This document shows positions 48,290 through 60,655 of a stretch of 64,000 nucleotides of DNA, piece after piece. The stretch is from Apodemus sylvaticus (taxonomy: Eukaryota; Chordata; Mammalia; Rodentia; Muridae), in assembly GCF_947179515.1 (NCBI RefSeq), contig NC_067488.1, forward strand, positions 30,198,039 through 30,262,038, in the 5' to 3' direction. A model generated the notes under the pieces. It worked only from the letters and a program-made list of their open reading frames with translations, searched no databases and had not been told where the DNA came from. Made by a program: the position numbers and the translations under genes. Each line of letters begins with the position of its first letter. Within the stretch, counting starts at the first letter, position 1.

Positions 48290-48765
48290 GGCATAGGCCT
48301 TGTCAGATCCTTACAAATACAGAAGTGGATACTTGCACCCTCAGCCATTGGACTGAGCACAGGGTCCCCAATGGAGGAATTAGAGAAATAACTGAAAGAG
48401 CTGAAGGGGTTTTCAGCCCCATAGGAAGAACAGCAATATCAACCAACCAGAGCATCCAGGGACAAAGCCACCAACCAAAGAATGCACATGGCTCCAACTG
48501 TATATATAGCAGAGGAATACCTTGTTGGGCATCAATGGGAGGAGAGGTTCTTGGTCTTCTGAAGGCTTGGTAGATGCCCCAGAGTAGGGGAATTTAGGCT
48601 GGGCACGTGGGAGTGGGGTGAGAGTGGGGAGTGGAGGTGGAGGAACACCCTTATAGAAGCAAGGGGAGGGAGGAAGAGATAAGGGGTTTCTGGGAGGCGG
48701 GCAACCAGAAAAAGGTTTAACATTTGAAATGTAAATAAAGAAAATATCCAATTAAAAAAATCAAA
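48290..48765 (+). mobile_element. L1 LINE 3' fragment, 5'-truncated
   Basis: Plus-strand L1 3' UTR: cattggactgagcacagggt, then ccaatggagga..., a G-rich part, and the end catttgaaatgtaaataaag followed by an ATTAAA-type A run. No frame remains. Clear target-site duplications were not found. Confidence 0.85.
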
Positions 48766-49446
48766 AGAACAATAGTATCCCCACTAGAGCCTATGACCTT
48801 CCAAGCTACATCCAGATGTGAATTCCCTCCTCTGTAACAGATCTTAGATAAATCCAATTAGAAAGTGTTTAACTGACCCCATAACAGACTTGCCATGATT
48901 GCACCAGTGAGTATTACACACGGCTCACAGCTAAAAAGCCCTGTTGAGAATTTTTCCCCATCAGATATAGCATACCATCTAACACTAACAATGCCAAACA
49001 ACTGGGACAGAAATCATAAACATACCTCATTTTCTTTATCTTCTTCTAGCAATAGGCTAGAAGATTGTCACAATAGACATTGTCACAATAGACATTGATA
49101 TAAAGGCATTTTCTTTTTTAATGTGAATTCAGATATGTATATTTTGCATGTTTTAAAACCTTAAGATAATTATAATTACCTAAGCAGCATATCTGAAGGT
49201 TTTCTTTATCCTTCACCTAGTTTCACCAAAGGGTATACTTCCTGTAACCATGGCAAATGTCAAAATTTGTACTGACAGAGGTACAGCTTAAGTGTAATTC
49301 TGTGTCATTTTGCCACACAAATAGGTTCATATAGGACATGTGCAAGCTGCTGCAAATAGTTCACTCTACCTTTCGTCATTTTTTTTACACATCACTTTAA
49401 ATGCTTTCTACTTTGGCACACTTTAATGAGCAAATCAAGATGTGTT
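48766..49446. other. Non-coding DNA
   Basis: No gene recognised. A 16-17-bp tandem duplication (tgtcacaatagacat twice) lies at 49066-49098. Confidence 0.45.
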
Positions 49447-49880
49447 TGTTGAGGACTGTTCAGGATTGTTTTGTTTTTCTTGTATTGTAATGCTAAATAC
49501 TAGCCCTCAAGGCTAGGTTGAATCCCTACACACATACAAGTGACACTATGTAACCTTGTCCCCCAAAATTAGCCCTGATTGGTGCATAAAGAGATAGTTG
49601 GGGGTTTGAGGCTCTCTTGACCCTGGGCATGGGTTCAGAAGAGAGCCATGAAGAGAAAGAAAAAGGAGAGAGAGGAAAGAGACACCATGGATTAGGTGAC
49701 TGGCCTATTGGAGTTAAGAGCTGCCCAGATGGAACATAGCAAATTATAACTTGGGACTATTGATGGGGCAATAGATTCTAATACCTTAGAGGGTACATAT
49801 CTGCCCAGCTTTAGTGTTAATTAAACATATAAATATAAAGGTTGTGTGTCTTTTATCTGGGAAATGAATGATGAAGGTGA
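49447..49880 (+). mobile_element. Solo LTR-like element (RMER-type, uncertain)
   Basis: About 430 bp recognised as a murine LTR from tgttgaggactgttcagg, ccctgattggtgcataaaga, caccatggattaggtgactg and the end gtgtgtcttttatctggg. A polyadenylation-like aattaaacatataaat is near its 3' end. No internal retroviral sequence or second copy was seen. Confidence 0.6.
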
Positions 49881-49924
49881 AAATCCCATTTGAGATGAAA
49901 TATTTACAGCAAATGCGGTTTGAA

Positions 49925-50290
49925 ACAAAAAATGCACCATCTAGCCCCCTATATTTGAACACTTTGTTCCTAGTTGGTAGTGTTATTTGGAGAGGTTTAG
50001 GATATGGAAGGATGTGAAGTCTTTCTGGAGGAAGTATGTTACTGGAGGTAAGCTTTGTGATTGTATAACCTCGGCCTACTCCCTATTTTCTCTCTGCCTC
50101 AAGTTTGTGATTGAGATGCAATTCCACAGTGTCCTGTTCCTCTCACTCTTATGTGCTTCTGGCTGCCATGTGTCCCTGCGATGGTGAACTCATCTCTCTG
50201 GAACATAAGACAAAATAAGCTCTTTCTTCTATAAGCTGTTTTTGGCCATGATATTTCATCACAGCAAGAGAAAAGTAGTTAATACAGTCA
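49925..50290 (+). mobile_element. Rodent interspersed repeat (RMER1-like relative)
   Basis: Starts tgaacactttgttcctagtt and ends catcacagcaagagaaaagt. A common murine repeat whose 3' end shares the gttgctgtgat-type module in reverse. Name tentative. Confidence 0.5.
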
Positions 50291-50916
50291 GTGTTGTGAT
50301 TTCAGTTTAAACCATCAAACACAAAACAAAATTTTCAAAGAGAGAAGTAAAGTGTACAGATTTACACACATTTCTATTCGTTCTCTTCTTGTCTTCCCTG
50401 TCTACCTAAGATTCATTTTATTTTGTCACTTACTTCCTTTTTAAACAGCTATATTTTGAGAATGTTCTTTCTTGATGATTGAGTTTATTTTCTGAAAGTA
50501 TCTTCATTTCATCTTCATTCAAGAAGGATATTTTCTCTAGATATAGAACTCCCAGGTAACATTTCCAGTCTTTTATGATTTGGTAAAAATTACTGTCACT
50601 CACAGCCTCTGTGGTTTCTGATGAGACATATGTCATCATTTGCATTCTTTTTCCTCTATCAATATAATGTCACTTCTGTCTTACTGACTTAGTTTTTCGT
50701 GGTTTGGTTATGGTTTACTGAAGCCATACAGAGTGGCTTATGGCAAGCAGCTGTGGATTTGTTAGAGCTCATCATAGCTAAGGTTTCTGAATATATGGTA
50801 TCTAGAGGTCCATGTCTGTTCAGAAATTCAGTCATCATTACTTCAAATAACTTTTAGCGGCACCTTCATTTTTCTCTCCTTCTGGAACTTTCTTCTTTTT
50901 TAATTAGTACTCTTTT

Positions 50917-51096
50917 TAAGCATTATCTATTTATTTTATGTATTTGCATACACTGTAGCTGTCTCCAGACACACCAGAAGAAGGCAACGGATCCCATTTA
51001 CAGATGGTTTTGAGCCACCATATGGTTGTTGGGAATTGAACTCAGGACCTCTGGAAGAACAGTCAGTGCTCTTAACCGCTGAGCCATCCCTCCAGC
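50917..51096 (-). mobile_element. B2 SINE
   Basis: Minus-strand B2: left end with tatttattttatgtatt, middle gtctccagacacaccagaag, right end ccgctgagccatccctccag (complement of the tRNA-like head). Flanks ttctggaactttc (50880-50892) and ttctgggactttc (51101-51113) match at 12 of 13, a slightly aged target-site duplication. Confidence 0.9.
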
Positions 51097-51114
51097 ACCT
51101 TTCTGGGACTTTCA

Positions 51115-51600
51115 TGATCTTGGTGTTGGATCTTTGCATAAATCTTACAGGTCACTGAAACTCTGGGATTTTAATTACCATACACTGCATAAGACTCCAT
51201 GTTACAGTTTTAGGGGGAAATGGTTTGGTTGAGTTTCTTCCCCATTCTGTCCCCATCCTCTTGGTCCTCTTATCTTTCTGCCTACTGTAACACGCTGTCT
51301 TCCACATTTGTGTCTTGTGTGTACTCCCTAAGCTTCTTCTATCCTCCCATTGTAGTTTTCTTCCCTATCTCCACACTCTGATTCAGAAGTTTGTGTTCTC
51401 TGCTGATGCTTTCCTTGACTGCAATCTTTTTTCTTTATATTGCTCAAACCAGCAATTTTATATTTTTGCCACCAAACCTTAATGTTTAGTAAATTTTGCT
51501 CTGCTGTTGAGAAAACCCAGTGGCTTACTTATTTTATTAGTTTAATTTCTACTTAGCCTTTTTGTACCTTTTGTCAAAGTATTTTAATGTTATTTTGTTT
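51115..51600. other. Non-coding DNA, no clear elements
   Basis: No gene or repeat recognised. Confidence 0.4.
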
Positions 51601-51614
51601 CTTTTTATGTTTTT

Positions 51615-52908
51615 AAAAAAAAAATTTATTGAATGTTGTCTTCATTTACATTGCCAATGGTAAAACATTTCTTGATTTCCCCCTTCCCCAAAGACCCCCA
51701 ACCCCTTCTCCAACCCTGTCTCCACATATATGCCCCTCCACCCAACACACTCCCACCTCCCCCCCCCCATTTCCCTTTGCTGGGGCCTCTATTGAACCTT
51801 TACCAGACTAAGGACCATTTCCCCCACTGATGCCCAACAAGGCCTTCCTCTGCCACATTTTTGGCTGGAACCATGTGTGCCTCTTGGTTGATGGTTCAGT
51901 GCCTGGGGTGGCCGAAATTGTTGTTCTTCCCATGGGGCTGTAAACCTCTTCAGCTTCTCTGGACCACCCTCCTGCTCCTCCATTGGGGACCCCACACCCA
52001 GTCAAATAGTTGGTTGCTAGCATCTGCCTCTGTATTTGTAAGGCTCTGGCAGTGCCCCTCTGGAGACAACTATGGCATGCTCCTTTTGGTATAGACTTCT
52101 TGTTGTCCATAGTAGTGTTGGGGTTTGGTGACTGTTTCTAGGATGAATCCCCAGGTACGACAGTCTGAAACTTGAATGGCTCTAAAGCACCTAAAGAAAT
52201 GTTCAGCATCCTTAGTTACCAAGGAAGTGCAAATCAAAACAACACTGAGATTCTACCTTACACCAATCAGAATGGCTAAGATGAAAACCTCAGGGGACAG
52301 CAGATGCTGGAGAGGATGTGGGGGGAAAAGGAGCACTTCTCCATTGTTGGTAGGATTACAAGCTGGTAAAACCACTCTGGAAATCAGTTTGGCAATTCCT
52401 CAGAAAATTAGACATAGTACTACCTGCGGACCCAGCTATACCACTCCTGGGCATATACCCAGAAGATGATCCTACATGTAATAAGGACACAGATCCACTA
52501 TGTTCAAAGCTGCCTTATTTATAATAGCCAGAAGCTGGAAAAAACCCAGATGTCCCTCAACAGAGAAATGGATACAGAAACTGTGGTATATATATACAAT
52601 GGAGTAGTATTCAGCTATTAAAAACAATAAATTCATGAAATACTTAGGCAAATGGATAGAACTAGAAAATGTCATCCTGAGTGAGGTAACCCAATCACAA
52701 AAGAACATATATGGTATGCATTTACTAATAAATGGATGTTATCCCAAAAGCTCAAAATAAACAAGTTTCAATTCACCCAGCACGGGAAGCTTAAGAAGAA
52801 GGAAGACTTAAGTGCGGGTGCTTTGGTTCCTCTGAGAAAGGGAACAAAATACTCATAGGAGAAATAAGGGAGACAATATGTGGAGCAGAGACTGAAGTAA
52901 AGGCTACC
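51615..52908 (-). mobile_element. 5'-inverted L1 (twin-priming structure)
   Basis: The left part (51615-52166) is a minus-strand L1 3' UTR with its tail at the left. The right part (about 52174-52908) is plus-strand L1, from the ORF2 C-terminus (frameshifted) into the proximal 3' UTR. In L1 coordinates the two parts abut: the right part ends at gaagtaaaggctacc, just where the left part's L1 sequence (complement of cagtct) begins. The whole is flanked by the 14-bp repeat ctttttatgttttt (51601-51614 and 52909-52922). This is the known outcome of twin priming. Confidence 0.88.
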
Positions 52909-52922
52909 CTTTTTATGTTTTT

Positions 52923-53310
52923 TTTTATTAATCATTTTATTCATTTGCATTTCAAATGATATCCCCCTTCCAGGTTACCTCTCTACAAACCCCCATCCCA
53001 TCCCCCTCTCCCCCGTCCCCTTTGCCTCTATGAGGGTGTTCCTCTACCCATTCATCCACTCCTGCCTCACCACTCTAGCAGCCCCTACACTGGGACATCA
53101 GGCCTCTATAAAACCAAGAGCCTCCCCTCTTGTTGATATTAGATAAAACTATCCTCTGCTACATATATTTGGGGCCATGGCTCCCTCCATGTATACTCTT
53201 TGGTGATTTAGTCCATGGGAGCTCTGGGTGGTCCCATTTGTTGAAATTGTTCTTTCTATGGGATTGCAATCCACTTCAGTTCCTTCATTCCTTCCCCTAA
53301 TTCTCCCTGA
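52923..53310 (-). mobile_element. Older L1 LINE 3' fragment
   Basis: Minus-strand L1 3' UTR from its T run and tttgcatttcaaatgatatc to about 53310. The twin-primed L1 inserted at the edge of this element's poly(T), so it is the older of the two. Confidence 0.8.
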
Positions 53311-55369
53311 AATACTTTTTAAATGATGGCTTTAAAATGACTGCAAGACAATGCTTATATCCCCGTCATGTATGTATTCATGTCTATTGATTCAATTTTA
53401 TGACTTCTTTCCTGAACATTGGGCATTTAGGATGGTGAGATGAAATCTCCAACATTAGTAGCTCTCTTTTCTTACCAAGCCAACAAGAAAAAGACAGCAC
53501 CGTCCAATAACAACTTGGCAGAGGTAGAAGTCCAGACGTCTCTCTTGGTCTCTATCTATACTTAGAATGGGAGCTCCACATTCCTCCTGGATGGGTAGCT
53601 ATCCACCTCCACCCAGATGCTCAGATGCTCCCACCCAGGTGGACAGTGCCTCGTGAGATGGGAGGCAATGAGAAATGTGGAAAGGATGACTTAATTGTCT
53701 CAAGAGAAAAATGAAAGCCCCAAAATGCTATCTTCTCTAATATCATCTAAGGGGGGAAGCTGTGGCTTTTCCTACAGGGTGGCAAGAGAAGGCATTCAGG
53801 TCCCCATGGCACTGACTGACATACGTGACAAATGGCTGAAAGTTTCCTTTTTTGCTCAGGTGCCCTTTTCTGATCTTCTGGATGGAGAGAGATATCTTCT
53901 CCTGTCATTTGTTGTCTCCTTTCTATGTTTATTGCCATTTTCAAGATTGCTATCTCTGATCCAGTCTGTGATTTATGAGAAGAACCATAGCAAAAAAGGA
54001 TAAGAAACCCCTTTGCCCTCACTGCTGTGACATTCACTGAATAACTCCAGTCTCACACCAATCTTTCTTCTTTTCTCCATTTTTCAGGGATTTCTTCTTG
54101 GTTTTAGATATAATTTCCGAAGCTTTTTCAATACTGATATGAAGGCCTTTGGAAAAGTATTCTCTGTTTACTTCTGAAGGTGGTCATGTTGGAGGACAGG
54201 AGGAAATGTCAGAGGATTAAATTAAGAGAGGTTGAACTTTCTGTCAACTGTAAATACTACTACAGATGTCTTCACTTGATCACAAGTATGCAAGAAAAAG
54301 ACTGAAATATTCAACATACAGTGGATATTGAGTTAGTAAAACATAATAAGAAATAAAATATTTCTCTATTTCCCAAAATGTACAAATTAGAATAAAACAA
54401 AAATGATTTAGTCACTTAGATAAGTAAAGATCTTAATTTGTGTGGGAAGGTGGGTGCTATAAAGGGCTCCATTCTGGGGAGTCTTTGAATGCTACATAAT
54501 TATAAACCTGTATCATAATCCCCAGATTCTGTGATATTTAAAATAGCACCATTCCTCTGATGTTGAAGAAATCAGATATTTGAATAAAGATAGTAATGTG
54601 CTCAGGAGAAACTGAACCTACAAGAAGAGTTGTTTGCTATTTAGGGAAAAGATAACAATAAATTCGTATTAATATTCATAATTACATTAAAAATGAGCTA
54701 TAAATATATCCGCAATATATGTATTTTTTTTCAAAAGACTTTCAAAGTGTATACTGGATTGCTTCTAACAGCTCTTTGGAAGTCACCAGATGTGGTTCAA
54801 GCTAAAATAACAGAGGGAGATACAAGTTAATTACATAGCTACCAGCAAAATCACACACTCTTTTTGCAATAATAATGTAGTAAATAAATACATGCTTACT
54901 CCATGGGAAATGGTGGCAATTATTGAGAGCACATGTTCACACTGTCATATTGCTCACTGATAATTGTGCAAATAAACAATGGCAGTGTGTTAAAGTAGAT
55001 ATTTCGATTTCTCTGTGTTTTCCTGCTATGTGCAATGCATGTGAAAACCATGTGTGGGTAGTTTCAAGCAGGACTAGCACTAAGTCAACATTTTGTTGTT
55101 ATTGTTGCTACTGTTGTAAAATCTCAACCCCCAAACATTCACAAAAAGAGGCTCTGGCTTTTAATAATATATATCTATTTTTAAACAATTGCCAACATGT
55201 ATAATTAATTTCCAATGAACTCTTTGTTCATCAAATTCATAAAAATTAATAAAAGTTTTGTGAGACATTAGTAACCTGAATGGAACAGGACAATTTTGAC
55301 AGATTTCATATCTGCTCTATGTTACCCAAGAACTCAGATATCAACTAGGAAGTTGTTCATCCAAATATC
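53311..55369. other. Long non-coding stretch
   Basis: About 2 kb of unique-looking AT-rich DNA. No gene or repeat recognised. Confidence 0.45.
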
Positions 55370-55690
55370 AAAGGTGGAGCCTCTGTAGGTAGAGTTCTTG
55401 CTTACATATATAAGAGCTTGAATTCAAACCCATGTAACAGCTGAGCATTGACTACAAATGCCTGTAACCCCATAACTTTGGGACAAATAGAGTGGTTCAT
55501 GGAAGTTTGCAGGCCAACCAGCTTTGCCAAAATCTAAGATGGTGAGCTTCTAGATTCTGCTTTAATGATAAAGCTTACTCAAATCAGTAAAGCAGAGAGC
55601 TAACTGTAGAGGAAGAGACCTGATGCCCTTCTCTGGCCTCCACGTGCCTCTTGTATTACTCACTACCAATCTATGACTACAAGAAGGTTC
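55370..55690 (+). mobile_element. B4/RSINE-type SINE, diverged
   Basis: Head like ctctgtaggtagagttcttg, middle atgcctgtaaccccataact, and a 3' part tgatgcccttctctggcct. This is the order of a B4-type composite SINE. Confidence 0.6.
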
Positions 55691-56630
55691 TATTAAAGTC
55701 TGTATGCATTTGCTCTCACTGTTAAGCACACTTTCCTTTGATTAAGTTATAAGCACTCAATTTAGAGTTTGGGGAGTGATCCCCACCTGTTCCCAATACG
55801 TGATATTCCTGAAAATTGATTCCACAGGTAGCCAGCCATGTGTCTCAGACAAGTCTCATAAAAACAACCCCTACTCTGGCCTGAGTAACTAAGAAATGAC
55901 TGTAGGACATCATTTCTACCTTGTAGAATATATCTAACTAGGAACAGAATCAAAGAGAATACAAGGAAGGAGCAGAGTGAATGAGAGCTAAGACAAGCAG
56001 GGAGAAGCAGGGAATACTGGTAATATGTTTTTGTTTTGCCACGGGCACTTGAAGGTTTGAACTTCTGTCCTGGTGTGATCTCCAATGGGTTTCCCTTTTA
56101 GCCTTAAAAGTAGTAAATGATAAAAGTTCCTCTAGTGAAACTTCTGAGAGTGTCCATGTGTAACCTCAGCTGCTTCCTGGATTATACAAACTGACAAATG
56201 CTCTCAGCAGAAGGAGAGAAAGCTTGAACATTTCCCTGGCAGCATGCAAATATTTGCAAGTAAATGGGATAGTACATTTAAGAAACTGCATGAAAAGCAA
56301 TCAGAAGACAGAAGTAAGCAAGGAAGACATCAGAGAGAAGAGGTAAGGCAGGTGCCATGACCTTGAGTTGGAAACTGCTTCATTCTAAGTTCAAGAAGGG
56401 ACCAAGAAGATCTTTGATGAAGAGAAGTATCAGGTATACATGTTTGTGTTGGAACAGTCATCCTACCTACACAGAAAGAACGGAGGACAGATCTGAAGGC
56501 AGGACGCAGTAGGGGCACCTTGAGTGAGTGGCCCATGGAAGAAGCAGCTGTATTTGACATGTATCCATGTGACTCTGTATATGTGCAACTTGGAGTCCCA
56601 GTAAGAGAAATTCCTACATAACCCTGGTCT
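55691..56630. other. Non-coding DNA, no clear elements
   Basis: No gene or repeat recognised. Confidence 0.4.
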
Positions 56631-56649
56631 CCTTTTCTTTTCTTTTCTT

Positions 56650-56848
56650 TTTTTATTTATTTCTTTTTTTATTTTTTTAAGTTTTCTTTTTTTCTTTTTT
56701 TTCTTCGATATATTTTTTATTTACATTTCAAATGATTTCCCCTTTTCTAGACCCCCACTCCCCGAAAGACCCATCAGCCCCCTTCCCTCCCCCTGTTTTC
56801 CCACCCAGCCCTTCCCACTTTCCTGTTCTAGTTTTGCCCTATACTGCT
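56650..56848 (-). mobile_element. Short young L1 3' end
   Basis: Minus-strand L1 truncated inside its 3' UTR (about 150 bp), with a long T-rich tail (from about 56640 to 56705) mixed with C. The 3' UTR (tttatttacatttcaaatga then ccccttttctagac) is of the same subfamily as 809-3820 and 31700-32716. The duplication is low complexity (ttcttttctt type) and not certain. Confidence 0.85.
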
Positions 56849-57089
56849 TCTTTTCTTATGCAAATCAAACTACTGTGGTCTAGGATATACCTTGTGTGAA
56901 TAAATATTTGTTCAAGTAATGAATCTCAACAATTTGATAGGTGAGCCCAATTGGAGAAGTAAGTCTTAGTTCCCAGGTATTATTTACTCAGAGAGGTCAA
57001 AATCAAACACTGTATGCTTTAACATGGTGGTTTACTTGAGCAGAAGTCAAATTTAAAAGGTTTTGTTAGGGTTTAAAATTGAAGTTTTT

Positions 57090-57400
57090 TTCCCATACAT
57101 TTATGTGCTGAGTTTTGGATCCTAATACTTTCTGAGGTGGTGAACATAGGGAGGTGAAGCTCACCTGGAGAAAAGTAGTTACTGGCGAAGTGATGTTGGC
57201 TACACATGATGACAGTCAGTCCTGTCTACCATGAAGGGAAGAGCCTCCTGCACAGACATTCACTCCCATGATGTTCTGCTCAATGAAAAATGTCAATCAA
57301 GCATGGACTGCACCCTCTACAAACAAAATAAGTCCTTCTCCCTAGTTTAAGTTGTTCTAAATAGTATTTTTGTCACAGCTACAAAAAGCTGACATAATTT
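57090..57400 (+). mobile_element. Rodent interspersed repeat (RMER1-like relative)
   Basis: Words such as cccatgatgttctgctc, catggactgcaccctct, ataagtccttctcc and tttgtcacagctacaaaaag match a common murine repeat. Name tentative. Confidence 0.5.
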
Positions 57401-58869
57401 ACAACTACTTTCTTCTAGAAAAGTTTTACATATCCTCCTGCCCTCCAGACAATAGCAAGGATACAAAGTATTTATTGATTTTGTTTATATTAGATAGGAC
57501 TTGACTTCTCTTGTCTTTTGTAGTATTATAGTGCCAGGTACACTGAATTAAAAGTTGACTTTGCAACTAATCAATCATCAGCAATCCCTCCTGCAGGCTC
57601 CCCAGAATTCCAGGCATTTTTTTTAATGGAAGTGTTTTTAGAACCAATTAACTATTGTTTTCAGAGGATTCGTTGGCTCATAATTAGCTTTGTATACGTG
57701 CATACACACAGAAGCTAAGGAGAAGAAAGAGTACAGTGGATACATGAATAATTAGCTTTCCCCTAAACTAAAAATTTGTCCAACGTAAAGTGTGTATGTG
57801 AAACAATCTTTTTCCATTTTGATAACCTCTACCAGGAGCAGTCACTAACCACCTGCCTTTCCACCATGCTTTATTATTGAACAGGGCTTAGAGAATTGTT
57901 TTCTGATACTAAAGGAAGACTATTCAACTATCTTCTATGTCTGGAAACAGCACGGGTGATGGAGATGGCTTGAAAGAAGTGTTTAGTGGAGGCACTTCAC
58001 TCGGGACCTTCCCATTGTGGTACTCTGTCGCTTAGCCTAAGAGGACAGCATATATGCATTTGAGTCAGATGGTGAAGAAAAGTGCAACTACTTGCTTACC
58101 AGGGGAAGAGAGATGTCACTACAAAGAGACCCTTGATTCAAAAGTTCTTGGCTTGAGTTCTACTGGAACCACTTCCTAACTGTGTGCTAAGACAGCATAC
58201 TCGGTCTCCCTTAAACCTTGGTTTCTACATCTAAAAATTGGGGGAAACAAGTTCAGAGGGTAATGATAACACCCCCTTGCTCCATTATGGAGAGATTGAC
58301 ATAAAACACATCTATGAAAAATTAAGCACCAGGACAAATGCATGCTGTTATTCCGCCCCAGCTTCTCTTTTCTCCCAAAAAATAAGAAAGAAACACCCAG
58401 ATAGAACAACAGAGTCCCCAAAAGAAGGATCTAGGTGGACATTCAGAGTAAGGATCTATCATAGCTGTGCAGGACTTCCAAGTCATTCAAACCCTCTCCT
58501 ACAGGTACAATTACCCTGTTAGACTCACATTAGGATCTTTACACTGGTTAATGATCTTACAATCAGCATTTGAGTAAAGGAACATGAAGTCTCAATCTTT
58601 CTCATTTCCTATTTTAGGTCAAATAACCAAAAAAATAAGAGTTTGCCCCTCCCCCACTTGGGGGGGGGGGACTCTATCTCACAGAATCAAAGAAATGTCC
58701 TAAATAAGCAAACACTTCTAGTTTACCTATAATTGACCTTCTTTTATTTGCTGAAAGCACCCTACCCTAGGAATTGATTCAGTCCACCCTGGCAAAGACC
58801 ATCAGTTCCTAGAGGTCACATGTCACTGAATGTCCACAGTATGCCAGACACCACAATACACTCTTAATT
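57401..58869. other. Non-coding DNA
   Basis: No gene recognised. A C-rich run facing a G12 run lies at 58647-58670. Confidence 0.4.
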
Positions 58870-59035
58870 TTCTGTCTTCTACTTAATAATTTGAGGCATG
58901 TGGTGTAGATATCACCTTTACAAGATGAGAAAAATTAATTCAGAGCCATCAAACACCTTGCTAGAATCACAAAGCTAGTGTGTCTTGAAGACAGGACTGC
59001 AGGATGCTCTGAATTCAACATATGATACTAATTCT
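58870..59035 (-). repeat. MIR-like ancient SINE
   Basis: Minus-strand MIR words: atatcacctttacaagatga, then caccttgctagaatcacaaa and gctagtg. One of the clearer MIR matches here. Confidence 0.55.
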
Positions 59036-59995
59036 CAGTATATCCTTAACTCTGTTGGAAAATGGAGGTACAAGTTGCTTCCACTCTAGGCTATTCTATA
59101 ATCTGTCAGTTATAAGATATCTATACTAGTTGGAAAATAAGTCTAGTGTTGAAACTATCCTATGTTAATAAAAAGATAATTAAGGAAGCCTAAAAACCTT
59201 AACTCAAGTTCTTTCTCAAATGTTTCCTGGCCTTACTGCTATATTTTGGATTCATGTATACATTTATGTACATGTTGCTATATCTATGTGTCTGTGTGCA
59301 TGTCTGTGTATGTCTATAAGTGCAACCAGATCTCAATTTCCATGTAAAATTATCACCTTGCCTGTATTATCAAAAAAGGACATTTGACTCCTTGAGCCAG
59401 TCAGTTTCACTGAAATATCTGTGGTAACCTTTATTCAGTAGGACAGCCTTATCTCCCAGTACATTTCCTTCCTGCACAGTGTAAATGAAAATGTTATGGA
59501 ACTGAACTTGTCAATGGGAGGCTGAGGTGTTTCAAAGGATGGGGATGAACTCATCATGGTCCAAAGAATGAACAAGAAAGAGGGTATTGTTCTTATCAAG
59601 TCAGTCTTAGATCATGACATACACAAACTCTAGATCTGTCTGCTACCATTAGCATTGAGCCTACTAACTCCTCTGAGGTTTTCTTTGGTTTTCTATAGTG
59701 CAATGATAATAATGCCATGTTCCTCAATCTGTTGTGATGAAACCTGAAGTAGTTAGCAGTTATTACATGCCTAAAACAGAACCTAGAGACTGGGAAATAA
59801 TGAATCAATGGTAGCTTTTTTAAGAGGACAGCAAAGGAACTACATTTGATCATGTAATTTAGTTGAATGAAACAATCATGTCAAAGAAGAGGCCAAATTA
59901 TTTCTTATTTTCTTATTTACATTTGCATTTTCATGTTAATTACTTTCCAACAACAACCAACCTGGGGTCAAAAACAGAACCAGCATAGCACCTTC
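59036..59995. other. Non-coding DNA, no clear elements
   Basis: TG/TATG-rich patch near 59260-59320. Otherwise nothing recognised. Confidence 0.4.
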
Positions 59996-60093
59996 TGTGT
60001 GTGGGTATGTGTGTTTCTGCATTTGTATATGTGCACATGTGTGTGCATGTGTGTATGTATGAAGGTATATGTCTATATTTGTGTGTGCATTTT

Positions 60094-60141
<48 letters not shown>
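59996..60141. repeat. (TG)n microsatellite, imperfect then pure
   Basis: Imperfect TG/TATG for 100 bp, then about 45 bp of pure TG (60096-60140). Confidence 0.95.
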
Positions 60142-60539
60142 GAAGGAAGATGGTCAATTTGGGGCAAGGACAGCCATGATATGGCTCCCATTCCTCCAAT
60201 AAATGTCATCCTAGCCTCATCACTCCTTTCCCATGTCTTTTTACAACACCTACTCTCCAGTTCCCTGGTCTCACTCAGTGTGGGATTGTCTGATTTCCAT
60301 GCAAACTGGAGCAGGAAGAGTGTCTTTCTAATTAGAGGAGACTTCGTCCTGTCTTGCTGTCTACATGCATCTTGGAAACCCACAGGCCCAGCTGGCTCGT
60401 CTTCAACAACAGCAATAGATAAGGAAGCAACACGTCTGACCAATCTGAATGCCATCCAAAAGGAAATCCTCTCTGGGCTGGCAAGAACCTCTGAGTCTGC
60501 AGCTGGCAGGAGAACACAGGGAATGAAGTGGCAGCTATA

Positions 60540-60655
60540 TTTGAGGACAGCAACCGAAACTCAGCAATTTGTAGCCAGCTCTGCCACTATTACATACTTC
60601 TCATCTCCGAGCCTCTCGATTCTCATCTATAAAATGGGCTGCCAGAAATCATGAA
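60540..60655 (+). repeat. MIR-like ancient SINE
   Basis: The order gccagctctgccactatta, ctccgagcctctcgattct, catctataaaatggg is the MIR core and 3' part. Confidence 0.6.

Noticed and set aside
48290..48765. Target-site duplication for this L1 (agaacaat / agaagacaat)
   Set aside because: The match is too weak to support a duplication.
60001..60654. 217-codon plus-strand frame with Cys/Val repeats
   Set aside because: The first third is a TG microsatellite and the end is a MIR. No protein similarity recognised.
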